Assembly: GCF_002101815.1 (NCBI RefSeq)
Contig: NZ_LQPM01000023.1
Span: forward strand, 186,001-250,000
DNA from: Mycobacterium paraense
Lineage (GTDB): Bacteria > Actinomycetota > Actinomycetes > Mycobacteriales > Mycobacteriaceae
Direction of reading: 5' to 3'
DNA: 64,000 nucleotides
Under the pieces are notes generated by a model. It did not search any database. It was not told the DNA's origin and was given only the letters and a program-made list of their open reading frames with translations. Each line of letters opens with the position of its first letter. The first letter of the stretch is position 1. The translations under genes and the position numbers were made by a program. Below are positions 16,937 to 25,317 of this stretch, one piece after another.

Positions 16937-17653
16937 ATGGGTGACGCGTTGCGGGACCAAACGGTCCTGGTGGTCGGACGCGGCAGCGGCATCGCCCGCG
17001 CCGTCGCCCTGCTCGCGCGGTCCGAGGGCGCGCGGGCCATCGTGGCCGGCCGGGACCCGGCCAAACTTGCCGGCGCCTACAGCGATCCCGGCGTCGCCGC
17101 CGAGCACGTCGACGTCACCGACGATGCGTCGATCGCCGCCCTCGCCGACCGGCTGGGCGCGGTCGACCACGTGGTGTCGACCGCGTCCGCCCGCGCCCGC
17201 GGGATGCTGGGCGACCTCGACCGGCAGCGGCTGCAGCTCTCATTCGACACCAAGGTCATCGGTCCCGCGATGCTGGCCAAATACTTTGCACCGCAGATAA
17301 ATCCGGGCGGCTCGTTCGTGCTGTTCTCGGGCGTGCATGCGTTCAAACACAACGTCGGCTATCTCGGGGTCGGCATCACCAACGGCGCCGTCGACTTCCT
17401 CGCCCGCTGGCTGGCCGTCGAACTCGCCCCCATCAGGGTCAACGCGGTTTCGCCGGGCGTGATCGACACCGGAGCCTGGGACGCGCTCGGTGACGACGGC
17501 AAGCGGGATTACTTCCGGAACATCGCCGACGGCAACCCGGTGGGGCGGATCGGCACCACCGACGACATCGCCGGTGCGGTGCTGTTCGCCATGACGAACA
17601 CCTTCATGACTGGTATGACATTGAAGGTGGACGGCGGCGAATCGCTGGTCTAG
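16937..17653 (+). CDS. SDR-family protein with altered cofactor and catalytic motifs
   Basis: A 238-aa Rossmann-fold protein. The Gly-rich loop reads VVGRGSGIARAVAL instead of TGxxxGIG. The segment aligned to the active-site helix reads VGYLGVGITNGAVDFLAR, lacking the YxxxK pair, while NAVSPGVIDTG and the C-terminal VDGGESL are normal. It may therefore be a weak or non-classical reductase. A GC-rich 41-base gap separates it from operator D. The MOSC fusion gene follows 22 bases later and probably shares its promoter. Confidence 0.85.
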   Translation: MGDALRDQTVLVVGRGSGIARAVALLARSEGARAIVAGRDPAKLAGAYSDPGVAAEHVDVTDDASIAALADRLGAVDHVVSTASARARGMLGDLDRQRLQLSFDTKVIGPAMLAKYFAPQINPGGSFVLFSGVHAFKHNVGYLGVGITNGAVDFLARWLAVELAPIRVNAVSPGVIDTGAWDALGDDGKRDYFRNIADGNPVGRIGTTDDIAGAVLFAMTNTFMTGMTLKVDGGESLV

Positions 17654-17675
17654 GTCGAGCACTCGAGGTGACGCG

Positions 17676-19379
17676 GTGGGCAGGCTCGTTTCGGTGAACG
17701 TGGGCTTGCCCAAGAACGTGCAATGGCGGGACAAGACGATCTACACGGGGATATGGAAGACCCCGGTCGACGGGCCCGTCATGGTGCGGCGCCTGAACAT
17801 CGACGGCGACGGCCAGGGCGACCTGGCCGGCCACGGTGGCGAACAACGTGCGGTCATGGTTTATCAGGTTGAGTCGTACGACTTCTGGAGGACCTATCTC
17901 GGACGCGACGACCTGGAACCCGGCCACTTCGGTGAGAATTTCACGATCAGCGGGCTCGCCGACGACGAGGTCTGCATCGGCGACCGCTATCGGATTGGTG
18001 AGGCGGAATTCGAGGTCACCCAGCCGCGCGTCACGTGCTTCCGGGTTGGAATGCGCACCGATGAACCCAAGATGCCCAATCTGCTTGTCTCCCAGCGTCG
18101 CCCGGGCTTCTACTTCCGGGTGATCAGCGAGGGCGTCGTTCGCGCCGGTGACGACATCGTCCGCACCCGGCGCGGCCGCCACGAGCTCAGCGTCGCCGAC
18201 GTCGACGCGCTGTTGTACCTGCCGAACCGCGACGACGAGCAACTTCGCAAGGCCGTCGACGTCCCGGCGCTCAGCCCCGGCTGGCAGCAGTCCTTCCGCG
18301 ATCTGCTGACGGAATCCGGGAGCGCCGCGGCGCCACCGATCGCGGTCGAACCGCCATGGGTCGGCTTTCGCCCGTTGCGGGTCACCGGCATACACCGGGA
18401 AAGCCCACAGGTGCTCTCGATCCGCCTCGAGTCCGCGGACCACACCGCGTTGCCGTCACCGCTTCCCGGGCAGTACCTCCCACTGCGACTTGTCGGCGCC
18501 GCCGAACCGGCGCCACTGCGAAGCTATTCGCTCTCGGGTGATCCGGGCGCGGGGGTCTACCGGATCAGCGTCAAGCGCGAGGAGCGCGGGTTGGTGAGCC
18601 GCTGGCTGCACTCCCACGCCCGGCCGGGGTCGGTCATCGAAGCGGCCGCACCTCGGGGCGACTTCTACCTCACCGAGGGCGGTGATCCGGTCGTCCTGCT
18701 GTCGGCGGGCATCGGCGCCACGCCCGTCCTCGCGATGCTGTACGCGCTGTCGGCCGCCCGCAGCGGCCGCGACGTCTGGTGGGTGCACAGCACACGCAAT
18801 CCCCAAACGCTCGTATTTGCAGAGGAAGTCGCCGCCCTCGTCGACTCCTTGCCCCACGGCCGACAGCGAGTCTTCTATACCGAGACGCAGGGACGCCTCG
18901 ACCGGGAGTCGATCGCTGCCTTGGGCCTGCCCACTAACGCCGCCGTTTACCTGTGCGGCCCAACGCAATTCATGGCCGATGCCCGCGATTGCCTGACTGC
19001 CACCGGCCTCGACCCCGCGCACATCCACAGTGAACTCTTCGGCGCCCTGCCATCGATCAACCCGGGCGTCGTCGAAACGGGCGCGCGCAGGACGCCCCAT
19101 CCACCCGGGGGCCCTGCGGGCACCGGACCGGCGGTTACCTTCGCGCGCAGCGGGTTGACCGTCAACTGGTCGGCTGACTACGCGAGCATCCTCGACCTCG
19201 CCGAGGCCTGCGACGTGCCCACCCGCTTCTCGTGCCGCAGCGGCGTGTGCCACGTGTGTGTCACCGGCGTCGTCGCTGGCACCACGACATACGCGCAACC
19301 GCCGCTCGAAGCGCCCGGCGAGGGCGAAGTGCTGATCTGCTCGGCCGTGCCCGGTAGCGAGCTCGTGCTGGATCTGTGA
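17676..19379 (+). CDS. MOSC domain-flavin reductase-2Fe-2S ferredoxin fusion protein
   Basis: A 567-aa, three-part electron-transfer protein with a GTG start. Residues 1-165 form a YiiM-like MOSC domain (GHGGEQRAVMVY; TQPRVTCFRVG with Cys121, the usual molybdenum-cofactor or sulfur-carrying Cys). Residues 230-450 form an FNR-type reductase (flavin motif RSYS at 282, GIGATP at 345, CGP at 427). Residues 485-567 form a plant-type ferredoxin with Cys520, 525, 528 and 555. The layout suits NAD(P)H-to-flavin-to-FeS-to-molybdenum electron flow, perhaps N-hydroxylated compound reduction; that is inference. Confidence 0.92.
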   Translation: MGRLVSVNVGLPKNVQWRDKTIYTGIWKTPVDGPVMVRRLNIDGDGQGDLAGHGGEQRAVMVYQVESYDFWRTYLGRDDLEPGHFGENFTISGLADDEVCIGDRYRIGEAEFEVTQPRVTCFRVGMRTDEPKMPNLLVSQRRPGFYFRVISEGVVRAGDDIVRTRRGRHELSVADVDALLYLPNRDDEQLRKAVDVPALSPGWQQSFRDLLTESGSAAAPPIAVEPPWVGFRPLRVTGIHRESPQVLSIRLESADHTALPSPLPGQYLPLRLVGAAEPAPLRSYSLSGDPGAGVYRISVKREERGLVSRWLHSHARPGSVIEAAAPRGDFYLTEGGDPVVLLSAGIGATPVLAMLYALSAARSGRDVWWVHSTRNPQTLVFAEEVAALVDSLPHGRQRVFYTETQGRLDRESIAALGLPTNAAVYLCGPTQFMADARDCLTATGLDPAHIHSELFGALPSINPGVVETGARRTPHPPGGPAGTGPAVTFARSGLTVNWSADYASILDLAEACDVPTRFSCRSGVCHVCVTGVVAGTTTYAQPPLEAPGEGEVLICSAVPGSELVLDL

Positions 19380-19387
19380 AGGCTACG

Positions 19388-20128
19388 CTATGGGGCGAGC
19401 GCCAGTTGCCCGCCGTTGGCCTGCAGGATCGCGCCGTTGACGTAGCTTGCCTGCGGAGAGACCAGAAACGTTACGGCATTGGCGATCTCATCGGCCTGGG
19501 CGACCCGGCCGAGCGTGGTGACCGTGGCAAAGCCTTCGGCGAGACCGGGAACCGCGGAGGCGCCCAATGTTTCGGTCGGCCCGGCCTGCACGGCGTTCAC
19601 CCGCACCCCGGACCGGCCGAATTCGTCGGCCCACACCCGGGTCAGCAGTTCGAGACCGGCCTTGCTGGCGCCATACACGCCGGCCATCCGCGCCGGAACG
19701 GTGGCGGCCAGGGTGCTGACGTTCACGACGGCCCCCACGCCGCGTTCGGCCATGCCGGGCACGAGTTGCTGCACCAGGAGGTAGGGCGCGCGCAGGTTGA
19801 TGTTGATGTGCTCGTCGAAAACCGCCGCATCGAGGTCGGCTGTCGTCCCGAACTTGTACACGCCGGCGTTGTTGATCAGGATGTCGACCGGGCCCGCCTC
19901 GGCCGCCAGGCGCCGGACGTCATCGACGTCGGACAAATCGGCGGCGACGAAACGCGCCTTCCCACCGGCGTTTTGGATCTCCTGCACCGTCTTGGCGCCT
20001 CGTTCGGCGTTGCGTCCGTGCACCACCACCTCGGCGCCGAGCGCGGCGAGTTGCAGTGCGACCGCCCGCCCGATGCCGGCCGTAGCGCCGGTGACCAGCG
20101 CGGTCGAACCCTCAAGATTTGTTGCCAT
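19388..20128 (-). CDS. classical short-chain dehydrogenase/reductase
   Basis: A 246-aa SDR with all classical motifs: TGATAGIG, NNAG, the Ser in VNVSTLAA, YGASKAG (YxxxK) and PxxT in QAGPTETLG. ATG at 20128 follows AGGAGGACTCCG. It is convergent with the MOSC fusion and divergent from a LysR gene, which is the usual arrangement for a LysR target. It probably oxidises or reduces an alcohol/ketone with NAD(P). Confidence 0.92.
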   Translation of the reverse strand: MATNLEGSTALVTGATAGIGRAVALQLAALGAEVVVHGRNAERGAKTVQEIQNAGGKARFVAADLSDVDDVRRLAAEAGPVDILINNAGVYKFGTTADLDAAVFDEHININLRAPYLLVQQLVPGMAERGVGAVVNVSTLAATVPARMAGVYGASKAGLELLTRVWADEFGRSGVRVNAVQAGPTETLGASAVPGLAEGFATVTTLGRVAQADEIANAVTFLVSPQASYVNGAILQANGGQLALAP

Positions 20129-20289
20129 CGGAGTCCTCCTCCACGAATAACTGCTCATACCGCAGCGCATAGCGCCGCCGCGCACCCATTTAATTCCAGC
20201 CCCGCCCATCGGGCCATCGGCTCTGCTGATGGCCGCCATTAACTAAGCTGAGCCGGTGTCGGGAGGAGTAGGCCACACGGTCGCCAGCC

Positions 20290-21189
20290 ATGGAGTTGCG
20301 AGAACTTAGTGCCTTTGTGGCCGTCGTCGAAGAGGGCGGCATGTCGGCGGCGGCTCGCCGCCTACACGTGAGTCAGTCGGCGATCTCACAAACGGTGAGC
20401 GCCCTGGAGCGCGAAATCGGGGTTCGACTGCTGGAGCGCGTCAGCACCGGGGTCCGGCCCACCGACGCGGGCGCGGCGCTGCTCGACGAGGCCCGCGCGG
20501 TCCTGGCGCGCTACCGGCAGGCGGTGCGCACGATGGCCGGCTACCGCGGCGAAACCGGCGGGGTCATCAGGCTCGGCATCCCGCTGGAGTTGGCGCCGCA
20601 CGTGCTGCCCGCAGCACTCGCCAAGTTCGCGGCCGAGTCGCCCGAGATCCAGGTCGTTCCGCGCCACCTCTCGACGGCCGCGCAATTCGAGGCACTGCGC
20701 AGCGACGAACTCGACGTCGGGCTGGTCCGCGAGCGTCCGGCCGGATCCGAGTTCGACGCGCTGCTGGTGGCGCGGGAAAGCCTTGGCGTCCTTCTTGATT
20801 CGTCGGTTGCCGCCGGGCGGGTCGGACCCGACGGCGTCGCCCTCCACGACCTGAGCGACCTCCGGTGGACGGGCTTCCCGCGGTCGAGCAGTCCGGGCTG
20901 GTACGACGAGCTCACCGGAGCGCTGCGCAGCCACGGCATCGAAATCGGTCCTCCCGCGCCGGACGGGCACGTCCTGATCGCCGACGTGAAGTTCGCCGCG
21001 GTGAGTGGTGGGCATGCCTTCGCGCTCGCACCGGAGGACCAGCCGCGACCGCTGCCGGACAACGTGACGTGGGCCGCGCTGATCGGGCGGCCCCTGGTGC
21101 GCCGCACCTGGGTGGTGTGGCCCGCCGACTCGCGCCGTAGGGATCTGGGCCGGCTTATCGCGTCGTTCGGCGTCCCGGACGACGCCTGA
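20290..21189 (+). CDS. LysR-family transcriptional regulator
   Basis: A 299-aa regulator. The N-terminal winged helix-turn-helix reads FVAVVEEGGMSAAARRLHVS then SAISQTVSALEREIGVRLLER, the standard LysR pattern; residues 90-290 form the periplasmic-binding-protein-like effector domain. It is divergent from the SDR gene with 161 bases between. CTGC-N7-GCAG at about 20152-20166 in that gap is a possible T-N11-A type box. Confidence 0.92.
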   Translation: MELRELSAFVAVVEEGGMSAAARRLHVSQSAISQTVSALEREIGVRLLERVSTGVRPTDAGAALLDEARAVLARYRQAVRTMAGYRGETGGVIRLGIPLELAPHVLPAALAKFAAESPEIQVVPRHLSTAAQFEALRSDELDVGLVRERPAGSEFDALLVARESLGVLLDSSVAAGRVGPDGVALHDLSDLRWTGFPRSSSPGWYDELTGALRSHGIEIGPPAPDGHVLIADVKFAAVSGGHAFALAPEDQPRPLPDNVTWAALIGRPLVRRTWVVWPADSRRRDLGRLIASFGVPDDA

Positions 21190-21195
21190 GGCGGC

Positions 21196-21993
21196 CTACG
21201 GGGCCAGGCAGACCGACGCTTCGGCGGTGTAGCACAAAAACGTCAGGGTCTCCTGCAGATACAGCTGCACGGTCTCGGCGTCGTGGCTGAGGTAGCCGAT
21301 CGCGACGTCGGTGCCCAGCTGAAGATCGAAGTCACCGCCACGGGTGGTCAGCACGAAGGCGCCGTCGATGGCCGGCGCCCAGATGATGTCACCGTCCACC
21401 AATCGGTTCAGATGTTCGCGGATGGGATATCCGTGTTCGGTGGTCTCACTGACCTTGGTGTAGACGTCGGCGGCCAACAGCACCGAGTACGGGCCGTCGA
21501 CGCCGGCCAGCCGGAGGCCGGTCAGCGCATGCGAGATGGCGTCGGGCATGTCGCGGGGATCCTCGGGCAGCTTCAACGGCGCATTGGAGCTGCAGCTGCG
21601 GATGCCGTCGATCGACCCCGCCGCGTAGCCCTCGAAGATGGCGCGGTCCTCCACGAACGCCAGCTTTTTGGCCGCGGCTTTGACGGGGTCCCAGTCGGAG
21701 TCCTGCGCGCCACGCTCCACGTTGTCGATCTCGTACCGGGACAGGGTGAACGGAACCCGCAGGCGGACAAGGGGTTTGCTGGCCCGCAGGTGGGCCTCCA
21801 CACCGTCGGTGGGCGCCTCGACGTCGAGCAGCCGGCCGGTGCTGACCGCCGCGGTGACCGGTCCGCCGGGGTCGCTGACGTCGACGACGCGCCGCCCCGC
21901 GATGTGCCGCTTGAAGGTTCGGGTGGCCTCCAATTCAATTTCGGCCCAGGCGACCTCGGTGACCGGTGCCAGGTCGCGGTAGAGGTTGTTCAT
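21196..21993 (-). CDS. cfp29: encapsulin nanocompartment shell protein (Cfp29 type)
   Basis: A 265-aa HK97-fold shell protein, the same length as Cfp29 (Rv0798c) of M. tuberculosis. It starts MNNLYRDLAPVTEVAWAEIE and contains GRRVVDVSDPGGP, PFTLSRYEIDNVERGA and the C-terminal TLTFLCYTAEASV, all typical of family 1 encapsulins that assemble 60-subunit shells. It begins inside the stop of the DyP gene (ATGA overlap), so shell and cargo are translationally coupled. The shell also serves as a known T-cell antigen in mycobacteria. Confidence 0.97.
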   Translation of the reverse strand: MNNLYRDLAPVTEVAWAEIELEATRTFKRHIAGRRVVDVSDPGGPVTAAVSTGRLLDVEAPTDGVEAHLRASKPLVRLRVPFTLSRYEIDNVERGAQDSDWDPVKAAAKKLAFVEDRAIFEGYAAGSIDGIRSCSSNAPLKLPEDPRDMPDAISHALTGLRLAGVDGPYSVLLAADVYTKVSETTEHGYPIREHLNRLVDGDIIWAPAIDGAFVLTTRGGDFDLQLGTDVAIGYLSHDAETVQLYLQETLTFLCYTAEASVCLAP

Positions 21994-23009
21994 CGAGTGG
22001 TTCCTTTCAGGCTGCCGATCGCGAGTGAGCCGTCATCAAATACTGGTGTGCCCAGCCGCGCCGTTACCGGCTTGGCCGGCAACGGCGGTGGGTCGTCGAG
22101 GAAGTCGACGGTGGGGGAGAAGAATATTCCGCCGGTGATCGCGGTCGAGAAGTCCAGGATGCGGTCGGTGTTGCCGGGCGGATCGCCGAGGAACATGTTC
22201 TCCAGCATCTGCTCGGTGACCCCCGGCCTCCGCGAATACCCGATGAAGTAGGTGCCGTATTCGCCCTTGCCCAGTTCACCGAAGGGCATGTTGTGCCGCA
22301 CGATCTTCAGCTCGGTGCCGTCGTCGTCGGTGATGACGTTGAGGGCGATGTGGGCGTTGGCCGGCTTGTCGTCGTCACCCAATTCGATGTCGTCCAGCTT
22401 GGTCCGGCCGATCACCAGTTCCTGCTCGGTCGCCGACAGCGCGTTCCACGCCGACATGTCGTGGACGTACTTCTGCACGTGCACGTAGCACGAGCCGGCG
22501 AAGTCGGGGTCCTCCTCACCGATGGTGGTGGCGCTGACGGCCAGTGGGCCGTCGGGATTTTCGGTGCCGTCGACGAACCCCAGCAGGTCGCGGTTGTCGA
22601 AGTACCGGAACCCGTGCACCTCGTCGACGACGGTGACCGCGCCGGCCATCGCCCGCAGGATGCGGTCGGCCAATTCGAAACAGACGTCCAGGCTCTCGGC
22701 TCGGATGTGCAGCAAGAGATCGCCGGGGGTGGCCGGAGCCGTGTGGCGGGGGCCGTTGAGCGCGATGAAGGGATGCAATTCGGCGGGGCGCGGCCCGGAA
22801 AACAGGCGATCCCAGGCGTCGGATCCGATCGAGGCGATCGCCGACAACCGTTTCGGCGGCTCGCGGAAACCGATCGCGCGGACCAACCCGGAGATCTCCG
22901 GCAGCGCGTCGTGCACCGTCGCCTCCCCGCCGTCGTCGATGGTGACAACGAGAAAGATCGCGGCGGGCGTCAACGGCTGCAGGATGGGTTGTGGCTGGAC
23001 CGGAGGCAC
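21990..23009 (-). CDS. dyp: DyP-type haem peroxidase, encapsulin cargo
   Basis: A 339-aa dye-decolourising peroxidase. The catalytic-Asp motif is NRDLLGFVDGTENPDGP and the proximal His is in LKIVRHNMPFG. The C-terminus reads DGSLAIGSLKG, the cargo-loading peptide that docks inside the shell. GTG at 23009 begins MPPVQPQPILQPLTPAAIF as in Rv0799c; the open frame upstream runs into the divergent aminopeptidase start. The shell gene follows with a 4-base overlap. The packaged enzyme protects against peroxide and acid stress in M. tuberculosis (established). Confidence 0.95.
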   Translation of the reverse strand: MPPVQPQPILQPLTPAAIFLVVTIDDGGEATVHDALPEISGLVRAIGFREPPKRLSAIASIGSDAWDRLFSGPRPAELHPFIALNGPRHTAPATPGDLLLHIRAESLDVCFELADRILRAMAGAVTVVDEVHGFRYFDNRDLLGFVDGTENPDGPLAVSATTIGEEDPDFAGSCYVHVQKYVHDMSAWNALSATEQELVIGRTKLDDIELGDDDKPANAHIALNVITDDDGTELKIVRHNMPFGELGKGEYGTYFIGYSRRPGVTEQMLENMFLGDPPGNTDRILDFSTAITGGIFFSPTVDFLDDPPPLPAKPVTARLGTPVFDDGSLAIGSLKGTTR

Positions 23010-23061
23010 CCTGGCAACCCTAGCGTGAACTGCTTCGCGCCCGACAGCCATGATGGTAAAC

Positions 23062-24330
23062 ATGTCGGCCAGCGCCGCAGGCCTCTGCGATTTCATCGAC
23101 GCGTCCCCGTCGCCGTTTCACGCCTGCGCCACGGCGGCCGCCCGGCTGGCCGAGGCCGGGTACGCGGAACTCGGCGAGGCCGACCGCTGGCCGGAGCAAC
23201 CCGGCCGCTACTTCATCGTGCGCGCCGGGTCGCTGGTCGCCTGGAATTCCGAGGGGACCGAGGGGCCCTTCCGGATCGTCGGCGCCCACAACGACAGCCC
23301 GAACCTGCGGGTCAAGCAGCATCCGGACCGGCTGGTCGCCGGTTGGCGGGTGGTGGCGCTGGAGCCCTACGGGGGCGCGTGGCTGAACTCCTGGCTGGAC
23401 CGCGACCTGGGCGTCAGCGGGCGGCTGGCGGTGCGGGACGGAAACGGGATCGGCCATCGGCTGGTCCGGATCGACGACCCGATCCTGCGGGTGCCGCAGC
23501 TGGCGATCCACCTGGCCGAGGACCGCAAGTCGGTGACGCTCGACCCGCAGCGACACGTCAACGCGGTCTGGGGCGTTGGGGAACAACGGGGTTCGTTCAT
23601 CGACTACGTCGCCGAGCGGGCCGCAGTGGCGACGGCCGACGTGTTGTCCGTCGACCTGATGACGCACGATCTGACCCCGTCGGCGTTGATCGGGGCGTTG
23701 GACAAGGGAACAGCGGACCTGCTGAGCGCGCCCCGGCTGGACAACCAGGCCAGCTGCTACGCGGGCATAGAAGCGCTGCTGGACGCCGAGCCGCGGGGCT
23801 TCGTGCCGGTGCTGGTGCTCTTCGATCACGAGGAGGTCGGATCCACCTCCGACCGCGGCGCCCAGTCCAACCTGCTGGGCACCGTCCTGGAGCGGATCGT
23901 GCTGGCCGCGGGCGGCACGCGGGAGGACTTTCTGCGCCGGCTGCCGGCGTCGCTGCTGGCTTCGGCCGACATGGCGCACGCCACCCACCCCAACTATCCG
24001 GAGCGGCACGAGCCCGGTCACCTGATCGAGGTCAACGCGGGGCCGGTGCTCAAGGTGCATCCCAATCTGCGCTATGCCACCGACGCGGGCACCGCCGCGG
24101 CGTTCGAGCTGGCCTGCCGGCAGGCCGGGGTCGGGCTGCAACGCTACGAGCACCGCGCGGACCTGCCGTGCGGATCGACGATCGGGCCGCTGGCCGCCGC
24201 CCGCACCGGCATCCCCACCGTCGATGTCGGCGCGCCGCAGCTGGCGATGCACTCCGCGCGGGAGCTGATGGGTGCGCACGATGTGGCCGCCTATTCGGCG
24301 GCGCTGCAAGCTTTTCTGTCGCCCCGCTGA
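23062..24330 (+). CDS. pepC: M18-family aminopeptidase
   Basis: A 422-aa zinc aminopeptidase of the aspartyl aminopeptidase group. Metal and catalytic segments: VGAHNDSPNLRVK, LFDHEEVGSTS, ASADMAHATHPNYPE and QLAMHSARE. These are the conserved His, Asp and Glu ligands of M18. ATG at 23062 begins MSASAAGLCDFID; an in-frame ATG at 23050 would add four residues. It starts 52 bases from the divergent DyP gene. It is the homologue of Rv0800. Confidence 0.93.
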   Translation: MSASAAGLCDFIDASPSPFHACATAAARLAEAGYAELGEADRWPEQPGRYFIVRAGSLVAWNSEGTEGPFRIVGAHNDSPNLRVKQHPDRLVAGWRVVALEPYGGAWLNSWLDRDLGVSGRLAVRDGNGIGHRLVRIDDPILRVPQLAIHLAEDRKSVTLDPQRHVNAVWGVGEQRGSFIDYVAERAAVATADVLSVDLMTHDLTPSALIGALDKGTADLLSAPRLDNQASCYAGIEALLDAEPRGFVPVLVLFDHEEVGSTSDRGAQSNLLGTVLERIVLAAGGTREDFLRRLPASLLASADMAHATHPNYPERHEPGHLIEVNAGPVLKVHPNLRYATDAGTAAAFELACRQAGVGLQRYEHRADLPCGSTIGPLAAARTGIPTVDVGAPQLAMHSARELMGAHDVAAYSAALQAFLSPR

Positions 24331-24344
24331 CCTACGATCCGGCC

Positions 24345-24692
24345 ATGACGCTAAACGTAGAAATGGTCACGTTCGACTGCAGCGATCCCGCGGGTCTGGC
24401 CGGCTGGTGGGCCGAGCAGTTCGGCGGGACGACGCAGGAGTTGCTCGCCGACGAGTTCACCGCGGTGACGTTGGCGGAGGGGCCGAGGCTCGGATTCCAG
24501 AAGGTGCCCGACCCCACGCCCGGGAAGAACCGCGTGCACCTCGACTTCAGCGCCGCCGACGTGGACGGCGAGGTGGCGCGGCTGACGGCTGCCGGGGCCA
24601 ACGAGGTCGGCCGGCACAAGTTCGGTGACAACTTCCGCTGGGTGGTGCTGGCCGACCCCGAGGGCAACGTCTTCTGCGTCGTGGGGCAGTGA
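24345..24692 (+). CDS. VOC-fold glyoxalase-like protein
   Basis: A 115-aa protein, start ATG at 24345, 14 bases after pepC. It reads VEMVTFDCSDPAGLAGWWAE, then NRVHLDFSAADVDGEVARL and VVLADPEGNVFCVV, the layout of the small single-module glyoxalase-like superfamily common in actinobacteria (Rv0801). Substrate unknown. Probably cotranscribed with pepC. Confidence 0.88.
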   Translation: MTLNVEMVTFDCSDPAGLAGWWAEQFGGTTQELLADEFTAVTLAEGPRLGFQKVPDPTPGKNRVHLDFSAADVDGEVARLTAAGANEVGRHKFGDNFRWVVLADPEGNVFCVVGQ

Positions 24693-24710
24693 GCGCGCGC
24701 CACGGGCGTT

Positions 24711-24784
24711 GAGTGTGCGTGTGGGGCGGGAAAATCGCGCAGATCCCGCCCCGGCCGCACGCCCAAAGCCGCGGGCGCACACTC
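24711..24784. terminator. nested double hairpin between convergent genes
   Basis: Outer arms GAGTGTGCG (24711-24719) and CGCACACTC (24776-24784) enclose inner arms GGGGCGGGA (24723-24731) and TCCCGCCCC (24744-24752). It fills the gap between the convergent VOC and SnoaL-like genes and should act as a two-way terminator. Confidence 0.6.
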
Positions 24785-24796
24785 GAGCCGCGCCGC

Positions 24797-25192
24797 TCAG
24801 CCCTTGGTGAGGAAAAGCGGGTCGTAGCGGATGACGTTCTCCACGACGATCCCGTCGCGGGTGCGGACCCGGTCGATTCCGCGGATTTCGAACGGCCCGT
24901 CGGGGCCGGTGCCCCGGCCGACGTAGTGCAAAAACACCAGCTCCTCGCCCTCGGCGGGGCCGGGCACGGTGGCGCTGTCGATGACCTCCAGCGTCAAATC
25001 CGGTGCGGCGTCGAGTATTTCGGCGATCTTGGCCGTGTAGGGTTCGATGCCCCGGACCGGCTCGGGGTCGCCCGGCCAGTAGCCCACGATGTCGTCGGCC
25101 AGGATTTCGAAGCCGCGCGACATGGTGGGCGCGGCCCAATACGCCGCGAACACCTCGGCGCTGAATTTCGGGGCGGATTGGACGTCGGTCAT
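24797..25192 (-). CDS. SnoaL/NTF2-like protein
   Basis: A 131-aa protein with the cone-shaped NTF2-like fold pattern: FAAYWAAPTMSRGFEILADDIVGYWPG, then LEVIDSATVPGPAEGEELVFLHYVGRG and a terminal NVIRYDPLFL. SnoaL-like proteins act as isomerases, hydrolases or ligand binders. ATG at 25192. It is divergent from the XRE regulator, which probably controls it. Confidence 0.82.
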   Translation of the reverse strand: MTDVQSAPKFSAEVFAAYWAAPTMSRGFEILADDIVGYWPGDPEPVRGIEPYTAKIAEILDAAPDLTLEVIDSATVPGPAEGEELVFLHYVGRGTGPDGPFEIRGIDRVRTRDGIVVENVIRYDPLFLTKG

Positions 25193-25317
25193 CGGTTCTC
25201 CTCGGGTCGGGCGCTCCGGTCGAGCGCGTTGTCCCAAGCGTGTCGCGGTGGCGTGCGGCGGCACAATTACCTCCGAGGTCATCGCCACGGGTACGCGGGC
25301 GTGGTTACCGTGGCTTC

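Noticed and set aside
22293..24344. Long plus-strand open frame upstream of the VOC gene
   Set aside because: It runs antisense to DyP and out of frame through pepC with Arg/Gly-rich sequence; only its end from 24345 is a real gene.
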